Shown here: one piece after another, positions 1 through 6,369 of the stretch
How the letters are laid out: each line of letters starts with the position of its first letter
Numbering within the stretch: the stretch's first letter is position 1
Assembly: GCA_947380285.1 (NCBI GenBank)
Contig: CANCQD010000037.1
Location: 1 to 18,827, forward strand
Reading direction: 5' to 3'
Source: Burkholderiaceae bacterium
GTDB taxonomy: Bacteria; Pseudomonadota; Gammaproteobacteria; Burkholderiales; Burkholderiaceae
DNA: 18,827 nt
Notes under the pieces: model-generated
Told to the model about the DNA's origin: nothing
Databases searched by the model: none
The model's input: the letters and a program-made list of their open reading frames with translations, nothing else
Program-made: the position numbers and the translations under genes

Positions 1-115
1 CAGCACCAGCGGCACCAGCAGTTTCTGCTTGCGCAAATGCATTTTGAGCAAGCGTTGGTGAAAATGCGAGGACTAAGCTAGCTAAGGTTGCTAGGAATAA
101 TTTGGAGATTTTCAT
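1..115 (-). CDS. N-terminus of an exported or membrane protein (partial)
   Basis: Only the first 38 codons are in the window; the gene continues past base 1. The ATG at 115-113 opens a classic signal peptide: MKISK, then a hydrophobic stretch of about 16 residues (LFLATLASLVLAF), then candidate signal peptidase sites after TLA (residue 23) or AFA (residue 28). An Ala/Gly-rich start of the mature region follows. Such signal peptides precede ammonium transporters (AmtB) and ExbB/MotA-type proteins in Burkholderiales, but the fold is outside the window, so no function is assigned. It lies downstream of the antiporter gene on the same strand, separated by 188 AT-rich bases, so it probably has its own promoter. 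Confidence 0.75.
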   Translation of the reverse strand, partial: MKISKLFLATLASLVLAFSPTLAQNAFAQAETAGAAGA

Positions 116-303
116 AATTTACTCAGTAGAAGTGAATGGAGATGCGTAATCTTTTTACAGCTTTAATCTTATCAAATAATAGAGCTTTTGTACTAAAAAT
201 TACAGCTATTTATTTGCATGGAATTAATAAAAAAGTGATATTAATCATATATTTAAGGATTATAGCTATCTATTATTTAATTCATTTCCTTGAATTAAAT
301 ACA
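116..303. promoter_or_regulatory. AT-rich upstream region with a repeated TTAYAGCTWT motif
   Basis: This 188-base gap separates two minus-strand genes and should hold the promoter of the partial gene that begins at 115. It is strongly AT-rich. Three similar same-orientation motifs are visible: TTACAGCTTT at 155, TTACAGCTAT at 200 and TTATAGCTAT at 260. Read on the minus strand they give GCTGTAAA, GCTGTAAT and GCTATAAT, so they could be -10-like hexamers or repeated regulator sites. A plus-strand ORF of 70 codons here has low-complexity Ile/Leu/Lys composition and is not considered a gene. Confidence 0.35.
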
Positions 304-1323
304 TTAGGGGACCAAAGAAAGGAAAAGATATTCAAAAAAGATGATTAAATGGACTATGCCTTGAAGTAGGGTAGTTCTACCAATGGCCAGGGTTAATGCG
401 CCAATAAAGAAACTTAAGTACATCAAGACCATATTGAGATCGCTAATACCCAAGCTGAGAGGAAGATTAAAAAAGATCGCAATCGCCGCTACCGTGGGAA
501 TGGTTAATCCAATACTGGCTAATGCAGAACCTAAGGCTAAGTTCAAACTGCTTTGCAGGCGATTCGCTTTTGCTGCTCTAGCAGCAGCAAATCCCTCGGG
601 CATCAATACCAAAAGTGCAATGGCGATACCGACAATGGTTTTGGGTGCGCCAGCGGCGTCTACCGCTTTCTCAATTGTGGGACTTAGTAATTCTGCAAGA
701 CCTACAACAGTAATCAATGAAAGAATCAATAGTACTGCGCTCACACCGGTCTTTAGATTGCTAGGCTTTAGGGCATGAACATTCTGATCAGTCTTCTTCT
801 CTTTCGTTTTTGGAAGGTAATAGTCTCTGTGCGTGACAGTTTGAAAGAATAAAAATGCAATGTAGAGGGCAAATGAAGCAATGCCGGCAAAGGCTAATTG
901 ACTCCTAGTAAAGTCAGGTCCAGGGGTACTCACAGTGACGATTGGCATCACCAAAATGAAGGTGGCTAATGCAGTGAGTACGGCTAAAGCAGAGTTGGTT
1001 CCTTCATTACGAAAACTCATTTCATGATGAGTAAGACCGCCCAAAAAGATACATAAACCAATTACCCCATTAATCACAATCATGACGGTTGCAAACACGG
1101 CATCGCGTGCAATAAATTCTGATCCATCGTGGCCTGTGAGCATCATCGAGATAATTAATGACACTTCAATAATTGTGACGCTAATGGAGAGCACTAAGGT
1201 GCCATAGGGCTCTCCGGTTTTATGGGCTATAACTTCGGCATGGTGAACGGCGGAAAGGACTGCCCCAATGAGCGTTATGCCCATAAGAATAATGAACCAT
1301 GTTTGGCTAAGTAGAGCTGTCAT
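304..1323 (-). CDS. chaA: ChaA-type calcium/sodium:proton antiporter (CaCA superfamily)
   Basis: This 339-residue, very hydrophobic inner-membrane protein is close to the length of E. coli ChaA (366). The two conserved CaCA repeats are visible. The first is around residues 38-61 (GEPYGTLVLSISVTIIEVSL, with the key acidic residue E53). The second is around residues 240-275 (MPEGFAAARAAKANRLQSSL followed by NLALGSALASIGLTIP, with E243). About 10-11 membrane segments are apparent, with a charged cytoplasmic loop around residues 166-190 (many K, D and H) between the halves. The family exchanges Ca2+, Na+ or K+ for protons; which ion is used here cannot be read from sequence. It starts at ATG without an obvious Shine-Dalgarno and shares a 122-bp divergent upstream region with cbiX. 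Confidence 0.88.
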   Translation of the reverse strand: MTALLSQTWFIILMGITLIGAVLSAVHHAEVIAHKTGEPYGTLVLSISVTIIEVSLIISMMLTGHDGSEFIARDAVFATVMIVINGVIGLCIFLGGLTHHEMSFRNEGTNSALAVLTALATFILVMPIVTVSTPGPDFTRSQLAFAGIASFALYIAFLFFQTVTHRDYYLPKTKEKKTDQNVHALKPSNLKTGVSAVLLILSLITVVGLAELLSPTIEKAVDAAGAPKTIVGIAIALLVLMPEGFAAARAAKANRLQSSLNLALGSALASIGLTIPTVAAIAIFFNLPLSLGISDLNMVLMYLSFFIGALTLAIGRTTLLQGIVHLIIFFEYLFLSLVP

Positions 1324-1392
1324 ATGTTTGTTTATAGGGGGTAGATAAGTGTGTACTGGAAAATCAGGTTAAGCTATAGTCAATCAGCACTA

Positions 1393-1409
1393 GGGGTAAA
1401 TTTTAGCCC
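1393..1409. promoter_or_regulatory. Imperfect palindrome in the chaA/cbiX divergent region
   Basis: GGGGTAAA at 1393-1400 and TTTAGCCC at 1402-1409 form an inverted repeat with one mismatch around a single central base. It lies between the divergent antiporter and cbiX starts. A CATAAT hexamer at 1422-1427 is a possible -10 for cbiX, about 18 bases before its ATG, but no good -35 hexamer is seen. The regulator-site reading is inference only. Confidence 0.25.
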
Positions 1410-1445
1410 GTGCAAATTCTTCATAATGAGAGTGTATAGCTATCC

Positions 1446-1808
1446 ATGAAAGCCATTATTTTATTTGGTCACGGAGCGCGTGATCAGCGTTGGCGCGAGC
1501 CTTTTGATCGCTTGGTCTCGCTTTGGCAGGAGCAATATCCTGATGCTCCTGTGGAGCTGGCTTTTTTGGAAATGATGCAACCTTCATTAGAGCAAGCAGT
1601 TACTACCTTAAACGCTAAAGGCGCTAGCGATGTGACGATCGTACCGGTTTTCTTTGGTCAGGGTGGGCACCTCAGAAATGATTTTCCTGTGTTGCTTGAA
1701 GAGTGCCGGGCTAAGTTTCCTGGTGTTCAACTACGCGCGACGAGCGCCGTGGGTGATGACTTGGCTGTCTTGCAGGCCATTGTCGATTTCGGAGCTAGCG
1801 CTTTGTAA
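1446..1808 (+). CDS. cbiX: Short CbiX/SirB-type sirohydrochlorin chelatase
   Basis: This 120-residue protein matches the single-domain (short) CbiX/SirB chelatases, which insert Co2+ or Fe2+ into sirohydrochlorin. The N-terminal strand ends in FGHGARD, giving the metal-binding His9, and GQGGHLRNDFP gives the second conserved His75. Length is typical for the short form, which is thought to work as a homodimer. It faces cobA (uroporphyrinogen methyltransferase) and a siroheme-dependent reductase, so a ferrochelatase role in siroheme synthesis is more likely than cobalt insertion; that is an inference from context. Its 3' end overlaps the 3' end of cobA on the opposite strand by 78 bp, so its last 25 codons are double-coding. 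Confidence 0.9.
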   Translation: MKAIILFGHGARDQRWREPFDRLVSLWQEQYPDAPVELAFLEMMQPSLEQAVTTLNAKGASDVTIVPVFFGQGGHLRNDFPVLLEECRAKFPGVQLRATSAVGDDLAVLQAIVDFGASAL

Positions 1809-2594
1809 GTCTTGTTCTGGTGATCGGCTTCTTAAGGCCTCACCAATCATGATTAAGGCTGGTGAGCCGCTATCGAACCACTGATCCGCTTGACCAGTTG
1901 CTAGCTCTTGTAATGTGCTGGTCCACAAGCGCTCGCGTGCGGTGCTCACTGCTTCCAAAATATGTACAGGGGTGTCGCTCCTCTGATTAGGGCTTTGCTC
2001 AATCAATTGCTGAGCGATGCGGGCGGCATCTTTACGACCCATGTAATAAACCAATGTATCAGCACTAGGATTCGATATTGGCCCCATGGATTGAGCGTGA
2101 GGAATATTCTCAGTGCCCTGCGATAGGGTTATAAATGCAACGCTACGAGAGACGCCACGCAATGTTAGTGATTGTTGAATGCTAGCGGCACCAGCTAAGG
2201 CAGCAGTAATGCCTGGTACCACTTCAATCCCAATACCTGCTTGCTTCAGGGTCTGAATTTCTTCATCAGCACGACCAAAGAGCATCGGGTCTCCGCCCTT
2301 CAGGCGAACAATAACTTGATGCTTTTGCGCAGCATCCACTAAACGCTTATTAATAAATTGCTGTGCTGAAGAAAGCTTGCCACAACGCTTGCCCACTTCA
2401 ACCAGAATAGCTTGAGGGCAGAGAGTCAGTATCTCTGGGTCAACTAAGGCGTCATAAAAAATAATATCTGCCTGCGCTAAGAGCTTAGCGCCACGCACGG
2501 TAATGAGATCAACTGCTCCAGGTCCAGCACCAACCAAATACACTTTTCCTAGTGTATTTTTGGTCTCGTTGTTCTCAGTGTTGGCAATGGTCAC
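1731..2594 (-). CDS. cobA: Uroporphyrinogen-III C-methyltransferase (SUMT)
   Basis: A 287-residue single-domain SUMT that uses S-adenosylmethionine to convert uroporphyrinogen III to precorrin-2, the entry to siroheme and cobalamin. Visible family motifs are VGAGPGAVDL (21-30, SAM-binding P-loop), RLKGGDPMLFGR (97-108) and VPGITAALAGAA (126-137). YYMGRK follows near 183-188. The N-terminal dehydrogenase/ferrochelatase half of CysG is absent, so precorrin-2 oxidation must be done elsewhere. The start appears to be GTG, 10 bases after the DUF934 stop, with no clear Shine-Dalgarno, which suggests coupling to the upstream genes. The last ~26 codons, a hydrophilic tail after GEALRSRSPE, overlap cbiX antisense. 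Confidence 0.93.
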   Translation of the reverse strand: MTIANTENNETKNTLGKVYLVGAGPGAVDLITVRGAKLLAQADIIFYDALVDPEILTLCPQAILVEVGKRCGKLSSAQQFINKRLVDAAQKHQVIVRLKGGDPMLFGRADEEIQTLKQAGIGIEVVPGITAALAGAASIQQSLTLRGVSRSVAFITLSQGTENIPHAQSMGPISNPSADTLVYYMGRKDAARIAQQLIEQSPNQRSDTPVHILEAVSTARERLWTSTLQELATGQADQWFDSGSPALIMIGEALRSRSPEQDLQSASSEIDNGLQDSQVITHGARRA

Positions 2595-2604
2595 GATGAC
2601 TGTT

Positions 2605-3180
2605 TTATGCAGTTACTGCAGCACGTGTAGTTCTTAGTCCACGCCAACTGTTTTGGGTGGTCACTGTATATAAATAAAACTGCTTTAATGCAAGTTCTAA
2701 TGGTTGATCTGAGCGCAATGCAAAGCTATCAAATCCAACACGAGCGCCTTGTAGCAGTTGATCAATAAGCACATCACCAATAGCACGGATCTCACCAGTC
2801 CATTGAAAACGGTCTCTGAGTAGGGCTGCTGTACTAAAGCTTCTACCATCCCTAAAAATAGGAAAGTGAGCGGCTATTAAGGGCCATATTGCTTTGCCAG
2901 CGTTAATAACATCAGCATGCTTGAGAATGTCATCATCCGTTGCAAACCAAACTCCAATCTGACCGTTCTGGGATTTTGCAATGACATCTGCTTCATGATG
3001 ATGTTCTAACCACCAAGTAAATGGTACCAACACTTTATGAGCGCCATGCTCTAAATCAGGTAATCCACCTTCATCTTGGCTACCGATCCATACTTGCCAT
3101 TTATTTTCAGCAAGTGAGGGTTTGCCATCTTTTGGAAAATGCAAAATGGATTGATGTGAAGTAATGTTGTTTAGGCTCAT
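2605..3180 (-). CDS. DUF934 protein coupled to sulfite reductase
   Basis: A 191-residue soluble protein of the DUF934 family (COG3749), regularly found beside cysI in proteobacteria and presumed to help sulfite reduction, possibly as an electron-transfer or assembly partner; its biochemical role is not established. The family core is at residues 106-125 (FPIFRDGRSFSTAALLRDRF), followed by WTGEIRAIGDVLIDQL and RVGFDSF. The first ~50 residues are variable. Its ATG overlaps the stop of the reductase gene by four bases (ATGA), a strong sign of translational coupling. There are no Cys residues to bind a cofactor. Confidence 0.88.
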   Translation of the reverse strand: MSLNNITSHQSILHFPKDGKPSLAENKWQVWIGSQDEGGLPDLEHGAHKVLVPFTWWLEHHHEADVIAKSQNGQIGVWFATDDDILKHADVINAGKAIWPLIAAHFPIFRDGRSFSTAALLRDRFQWTGEIRAIGDVLIDQLLQGARVGFDSFALRSDQPLELALKQFYLYTVTTQNSWRGLRTTRAAVTA

Positions 3181-4880
3181 GCGACTTCTCCATGGGCTTC
3201 TTTATCTTTTTTCTTGGCGTTCTTGTATGCCGCCTCTTTAAATGGTGTTACACCTAAGCGACGATAAGTCTCAATGAAAGGCTCATCACTATTACGCTGA
3301 GCAACATAAGTATTGATGATGTTGGTCATCACATCAGGAATCTCATCAGCATAAAAAGAAGGCCCGATGACTTTACCAATCGACGCATTATTACCTTGCT
3401 CGCCACCGAGTGTAATTTGATACCACTCTTCACCATCTTTATCCACACCTAAAACGCCAATATTACCAACGTGATGGTGACCGCAAGAGTTGATGCAGCC
3501 AGAGATATTCAAGCTGATGTCACCTAGATCAAATAGGTAATCAAGATCATCAAAGCGTTCCTGAATAGCCTTAGCAATCGGTAATGATTTTGCATTGGCG
3601 AGTGAGCAGAAGTCACCACCTGGGCAAGCAATGATGTCGGTGAGAAGTCCGACATTCGGTAACGCTACTTTTTGCTTTTTGGCTTCTTGCCAGAGCTCAT
3701 ATAACTTCGCTTGCTCAATATCAGCAAGTACGAGGTTTTGCTCATGGGTGACGCGCAGTTCACCAAAGCTATATTTGTCGGCCAAATCGGCAATTGCATA
3801 CATCTGCGCTGTAGTAGCATCTCCGGGGGCAACAGTTCCATGGGGCTTGAGTGACAGAATAACGCTTGCATAGCCTGGCACCTGATGAGGTTTAACGTTA
3901 CGTTCTAACCAACGAGTAAAAGCAGCCTTGTCAACCTCGTTTGCTTGGTTAATAAGCTGCTCAGATGTGAGGGCTGGCAAGTTTTTATAGTTTGGTTTTG
4001 TAAAGTGCTTAGCAATACGTTCCCACTCGGCTTGAGTGAAGTTGTCATCACCATTCTTAATGTGTGCCCATTCACCTTCAACTTGGCGAGCAAACTCTTC
4101 TGGACCTAAAGCCTTGACTAAAATCTTGATGCGCGCTTTATAGAGGTTATCTCTTCTTCCAAAGCGGTTATATACACGCAGAAGAGCAGTGAGATAGCTT
4201 GGCAATACATTCCAAGGAAGACCTTGTTTAATGAGTGAGCCCAAGATAGGCGTGCGACCCATACCTCCGCCTGCATAAATATCAGCAGTTAAATTGCCGG
4301 CAGCATTTTTCTTGAGTTCAATGCCAACGTCATGGCAAAGCAGTACGGTGCGATCTTCTTTGGCACCATTCACTGCAAACTTAAACTTGCGCGGCAAGTG
4401 CGCGAATTCTGGATGAAGCGTAGACCATTGACGCAGGAGTTCGCATATCGGACGTGTATCTACGTACTCATCAGCAGCAACGCCAGCAAATGCATCACTC
4501 GTAATATTGCGAATGCAATTACCTGAGGTTTGGATTGCATGCATTTCTACTTTAGCAAGCTCAGCCAAAATATCTGGAGTTTCCTCGAGGGTTACCCAGT
4601 TGTACTGAATATTTTGGCGAGTGGTGAAGTGACCATAACCACGGTCATATTTTTCAGAAATCAGCGCCATAGTCCGTAATTGCTTCGCGCTAAATAAGCC
4701 GTAAGGAATCGCAACACGCAGCATATAGGCATGGCGCTGGTGATAAAGACCATTTTGTAAACGCAGGGGTCGGAATTCTTCTTCAGCTAGGCTGCCGTTA
4801 AGACGTCTGGCAACTTGATCGCGGAATTGGGCAACCCGTTGATCTAAAAGGGTTTGGTCAATGGCATCGTATTTGTACAT
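3177..4880 (-). CDS. cysI: Siroheme/[4Fe-4S] nitrite/sulfite reductase, CysI-like
   Basis: A 567-residue cytoplasmic hemoprotein that carries out six-electron reduction of sulfite to sulfide, or of nitrite to ammonia. The C-terminal cluster/siroheme ligands are intact: C419 and C425 in CPGGDFC, then C462 and C466 in NISGCINSCGHHHVGNIG. N-terminal substrate and siroheme contacts are also recognisable: GYGHFTTRQNIQ, TSGNCIRNIT and RKFKFAVNG. It heads the minus-strand set reductase-DUF934-cobA. DUF934 and siroheme-synthesis neighbours favour sulfite over nitrite as substrate. However, cysH and cysDN do not follow, so the source of sulfite is open. The ATG lacks a clear Shine-Dalgarno. Confidence 0.9.
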   Translation of the reverse strand: MYKYDAIDQTLLDQRVAQFRDQVARRLNGSLAEEEFRPLRLQNGLYHQRHAYMLRVAIPYGLFSAKQLRTMALISEKYDRGYGHFTTRQNIQYNWVTLEETPDILAELAKVEMHAIQTSGNCIRNITSDAFAGVAADEYVDTRPICELLRQWSTLHPEFAHLPRKFKFAVNGAKEDRTVLLCHDVGIELKKNAAGNLTADIYAGGGMGRTPILGSLIKQGLPWNVLPSYLTALLRVYNRFGRRDNLYKARIKILVKALGPEEFARQVEGEWAHIKNGDDNFTQAEWERIAKHFTKPNYKNLPALTSEQLINQANEVDKAAFTRWLERNVKPHQVPGYASVILSLKPHGTVAPGDATTAQMYAIADLADKYSFGELRVTHEQNLVLADIEQAKLYELWQEAKKQKVALPNVGLLTDIIACPGGDFCSLANAKSLPIAKAIQERFDDLDYLFDLGDISLNISGCINSCGHHHVGNIGVLGVDKDGEEWYQITLGGEQGNNASIGKVIGPSFYADEIPDVMTNIINTYVAQRNSDEPFIETYRRLGVTPFKEAAYKNAKKKDKEAHGEVA

Positions 4881-4936
4881 AAGGATGCTATTGTCATATT
4901 TGTCAGATATTTCTACAAATAATTAAAAGTTGATTC

Positions 4937-4956
4937 TATATATCTAAAAATATATA
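4937..4956. promoter_or_regulatory. AT-rich inverted repeat upstream of the reductase
   Basis: TATATAT (4937-4943) and ATATATA (4950-4956) face each other across six bases, about 60 bp upstream of the reductase ATG and 55 bp before the toxin-antitoxin operator. It could be part of the reductase promoter, a regulator site, or simply AT-rich spacer. No well-formed -35/-10 pair could be assigned for the reductase. Confidence 0.2.
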
Positions 4957-4991
4957 TAAAGGACCCAATACACACCTTTCAAATGCTTAGG

Positions 4992-5021
4992 TTGACAAAT
5001 GTTGGGGAATTAATATATATT
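4992..5021 (+). promoter_or_regulatory. Sigma-70-type promoter of phd-doc
   Basis: A perfect TTGACA (-35) lies at 4992-4997. A TATATT (-10) at 5016-5021 follows after 18 bases. The -10 lies inside the palindrome and tandem repeat described in the operator entry, as expected for an autorepressed toxin-antitoxin operon. A Shine-Dalgarno GAGG at 5039-5042 precedes the antitoxin ATG by five bases. Confidence 0.6.
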
Positions 5022-5037
5022 TAAATATATATTTAAA
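5012..5037. promoter_or_regulatory. Putative autoregulatory operator of phd-doc
   Basis: The 12-base unit TATATATTTAAA is repeated perfectly in tandem (5014-5025 and 5026-5037). The first copy with its flanks also forms a perfect 22-bp palindrome (5012-5033) centred on TTTAAA. The elements overlap the -10 and end just before the Shine-Dalgarno. Phd-family antitoxins are known to bind palindromic operators in their own promoter as Phd-Doc complexes; assigning this site to that role is an inference from position and symmetry. Confidence 0.55.
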
Positions 5038-5047
5038 TGAGGTCAAT

Positions 5048-5296
5048 ATGGAAAACTTATTAACATCCCTTACCGCCTCCCTTACAGAGTTAAGGGAGCC
5101 TAATAAGGTAATTGCTCGTGCAGGCAATCAACCTGTGGCAATTCTGAATCGAAATGAGGCTATTGGGTACTTTGTTCCTAAAAGTGCTGTTGCTGATATT
5201 GAATTGGAGCTTGCTTCTGGGGATCAAGTAAATGAATTCATCAAGACCAAGTTGGCAAAGATAGACCATGTTATTGATTATTTGAAGGATAAATAA
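5048..5296 (+). CDS. phd: Phd/YefM-type antitoxin
   Basis: An 82-residue acidic protein with the Phd/YefM layout: an N-terminal DNA-binding/dimerisation part (residues ~1-50, with LREPNKVIARAGNQPVAILN and GYFVPKSAV) followed by a charged helical C-terminal tail (ELELASGDQVNEFIKTKLAK) that would bind and block the toxin. P1 Phd is 73 residues, so length is normal. A strong GAGG ribosome site precedes the ATG, and the stop lies three bases before the toxin start. Antitoxin and repressor roles are inferred from family and context. Confidence 0.85.
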   Translation: MENLLTSLTASLTELREPNKVIARAGNQPVAILNRNEAIGYFVPKSAVADIELELASGDQVNEFIKTKLAKIDHVIDYLKDK

Positions 5297-5299
5297 TAG

Positions 5300-5680
5300 G
5301 TGACTCGATTTATCGTTATAGATGTTAAAAATGTTATCTTGATCCACGATGCAGTAATTAGTAGTAACGAGTTGCAGGGATTAGCAATGGATAAATCCTT
5401 AGAGGCTGCACTTGAGAGAGTTCAAAATCGCCTGCAATATGGATTTATTTCAGATGTATTTGATTTGGCTGCATGCTACGCAGCATTTCTTGCCAAAGCA
5501 CACTGCTTTAATGACGCTAATAAAAGAACGGCCGCTGCAGTCCTCTTCTTTATCTTAAGCGCAAATGGAGTTGAAATTGATTTCCCTGGGTTTACTTTGG
5601 GGGATTGGATTATTGAGATTGCATCTGATAGAAAATCAGAAATCGAATTTGCGAATTGGTTAAGAGGCCAGGTAACTTAA
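5300..5680 (+). CDS. doc: Doc-type toxin (Fic fold, death-on-curing family)
   Basis: A 126-residue protein, the same length as P1 Doc. It carries the Doc version of the Fic motif, HCFNDANKRTA, with H68, F70, D72, N74, K75 and R76 all present, and the N-terminal LIHDAVI element seen in Doc proteins. P1 Doc is a kinase that phosphorylates EF-Tu and stops translation; the degenerate DANK motif here, unlike the GNGR of AMPylating Fic enzymes, suggests the same chemistry. It starts at GTG, three bases after the antitoxin stop, with a GAAGGA Shine-Dalgarno at 5284-5289, so toxin output is probably kept below antitoxin output. No frameshift or missing catalytic residue is seen, so the toxin looks functional. 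It ends 10 bases from a convergent membrane-protein gene. Confidence 0.88.
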   Translation: MTRFIVIDVKNVILIHDAVISSNELQGLAMDKSLEAALERVQNRLQYGFISDVFDLAACYAAFLAKAHCFNDANKRTAAAVLFFILSANGVEIDFPGFTLGDWIIEIASDRKSEIEFANWLRGQVT

Positions 5681-5690
5681 TTACTGGATG

Positions 5691-6062
5691 TTACAGCCCG
5701 TTTTCGCGATAGTGCTTATAAAGATTGGCAATCGATGCAAAGCCAAGAACAACAATCAGGACTGCAAATAAGTATTCAATGGTGAGGTAGGTGTAGATGC
5801 CTAGCTGCACCAAGGCAGTTGCAGCAATGAAAGCAGCAATCGACCCTAGTGCGACCAACTTAAAGTTAGGAACAAAAGCGCCTAATGTAATGGCAATAAA
5901 TACGATGTAAAGATCAGAGACAAGCTGATCAGCGGTTACAAAAATAGTATTCGTGAGTTCAGGGTTGATGAATTTACCTATCACAGCAATACCCAGAATG
6001 GCAGCTAGAATTGCAAAGTTTAGCTTTGCTTTGAGAAAAATAATCTTAAATTGATCGCCCAT
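5691..6062 (-). CDS. Small four-helix membrane protein, unknown function
   Basis: A 123-residue hydrophobic protein that I do not recognise. Four membrane segments are apparent from the protein's own start: about residues 14-30, 48-65, 70-93 and 96-113, with a short basic C-terminus (YKHYRENGL). The ATG at 6062 is preferred: it lies four bases after the stop of the preceding gene. A longer reading needs a TTG at 6092 and would overlap that gene by 26 bases. It is probably co-transcribed with the 74-residue membrane protein upstream, and the two may form a complex; this is inference. Confidence 0.65.
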   Translation of the reverse strand: MGDQFKIIFLKAKLNFAILAAILGIAVIGKFINPELTNTIFVTADQLVSDLYIVFIAITLGAFVPNFKLVALGSIAAFIAATALVQLGIYTYLTIEYLFAVLIVVLGFASIANLYKHYRENGL

Positions 6063-6066
6063 GGTT

Positions 6067-6291
6067 TTATGAGGCGCTGCCGTTAAATACAAGGCTTATG
6101 CCAATCCACAAAATAATAAAAGCAACTAAAACAGTTGAGCCAATTTTTTTCAGGAAATATTCCAAGGTATCCATGTATGCCTCGTCACCTCTACCGAAGT
6201 AATGATCAAAGCGTTTCCAAAAAATACGCCCCACAACTAGTGGCAGGAGAATGGCGACGATTCCTAAAATAACGGTAAGCGTGTTATCCAT
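6067..6291 (-). CDS. Small two-helix membrane protein, unknown function
   Basis: A 74-residue protein with an N-terminal membrane helix (residues ~4-22, LTVILGIVAILLPLVVG), a charged middle loop (FWKRFDHYFGRGDEAYMDTL) and a second helix (residues ~51-69, GSTVLVAFIILWIGISLVF). No family is recognised. It precedes the four-helix membrane protein by four bases on the same strand, so the pair is likely one transcript. It has no clear Shine-Dalgarno; a possible 21-codon ORF ends two bases before its ATG and could couple its translation. Confidence 0.65.
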   Translation of the reverse strand: MDNTLTVILGIVAILLPLVVGRIFWKRFDHYFGRGDEAYMDTLEYFLKKIGSTVLVAFIILWIGISLVFNGSAS

Positions 6292-6293
6292 AT

Positions 6294-6359
6294 TTATTTA
6301 TAAACTTTCTTGCTAAATTTAATAATGTGATGCCCCGCAGCTTTCAGGTTTTGGGTCAT
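6294..6359 (-). CDS. Possible 21-codon leader ORF
   Basis: In the 78-base gap after the amidohydrolase stop there is an ATG (6359-6357) with GAGG nine to twelve bases upstream. It opens a 21-residue basic peptide beginning MTQNLKAAGHHIIK that stops two bases before the next ATG. Position and spacing fit a leader or coupling peptide. Chance is also plausible because the ORF is so short. Confidence 0.25.
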   Translation of the reverse strand: MTQNLKAAGHHIIKFSKKVYK

Positions 6360-6369
6360 TCGGCTGGCC

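Noticed and set aside
136..348. Plus-strand 70-codon ORF in the AT-rich gap
   Set aside because: Low-complexity Ile/Leu/Lys composition, no ribosome site, and its 3' end runs into the antiporter gene on the other strand.
383..778. Plus-strand 131-codon ORF opposite the antiporter
   Set aside because: Fully antisense to a clear CaCA antiporter; composition reflects the complementary strand of hydrophobic codons.
5668..5687. Possible bidirectional terminator at the doc/membrane-gene junction
   Set aside because: The stem has a bulge, is AT-rich and has no U-run; too weak to call.
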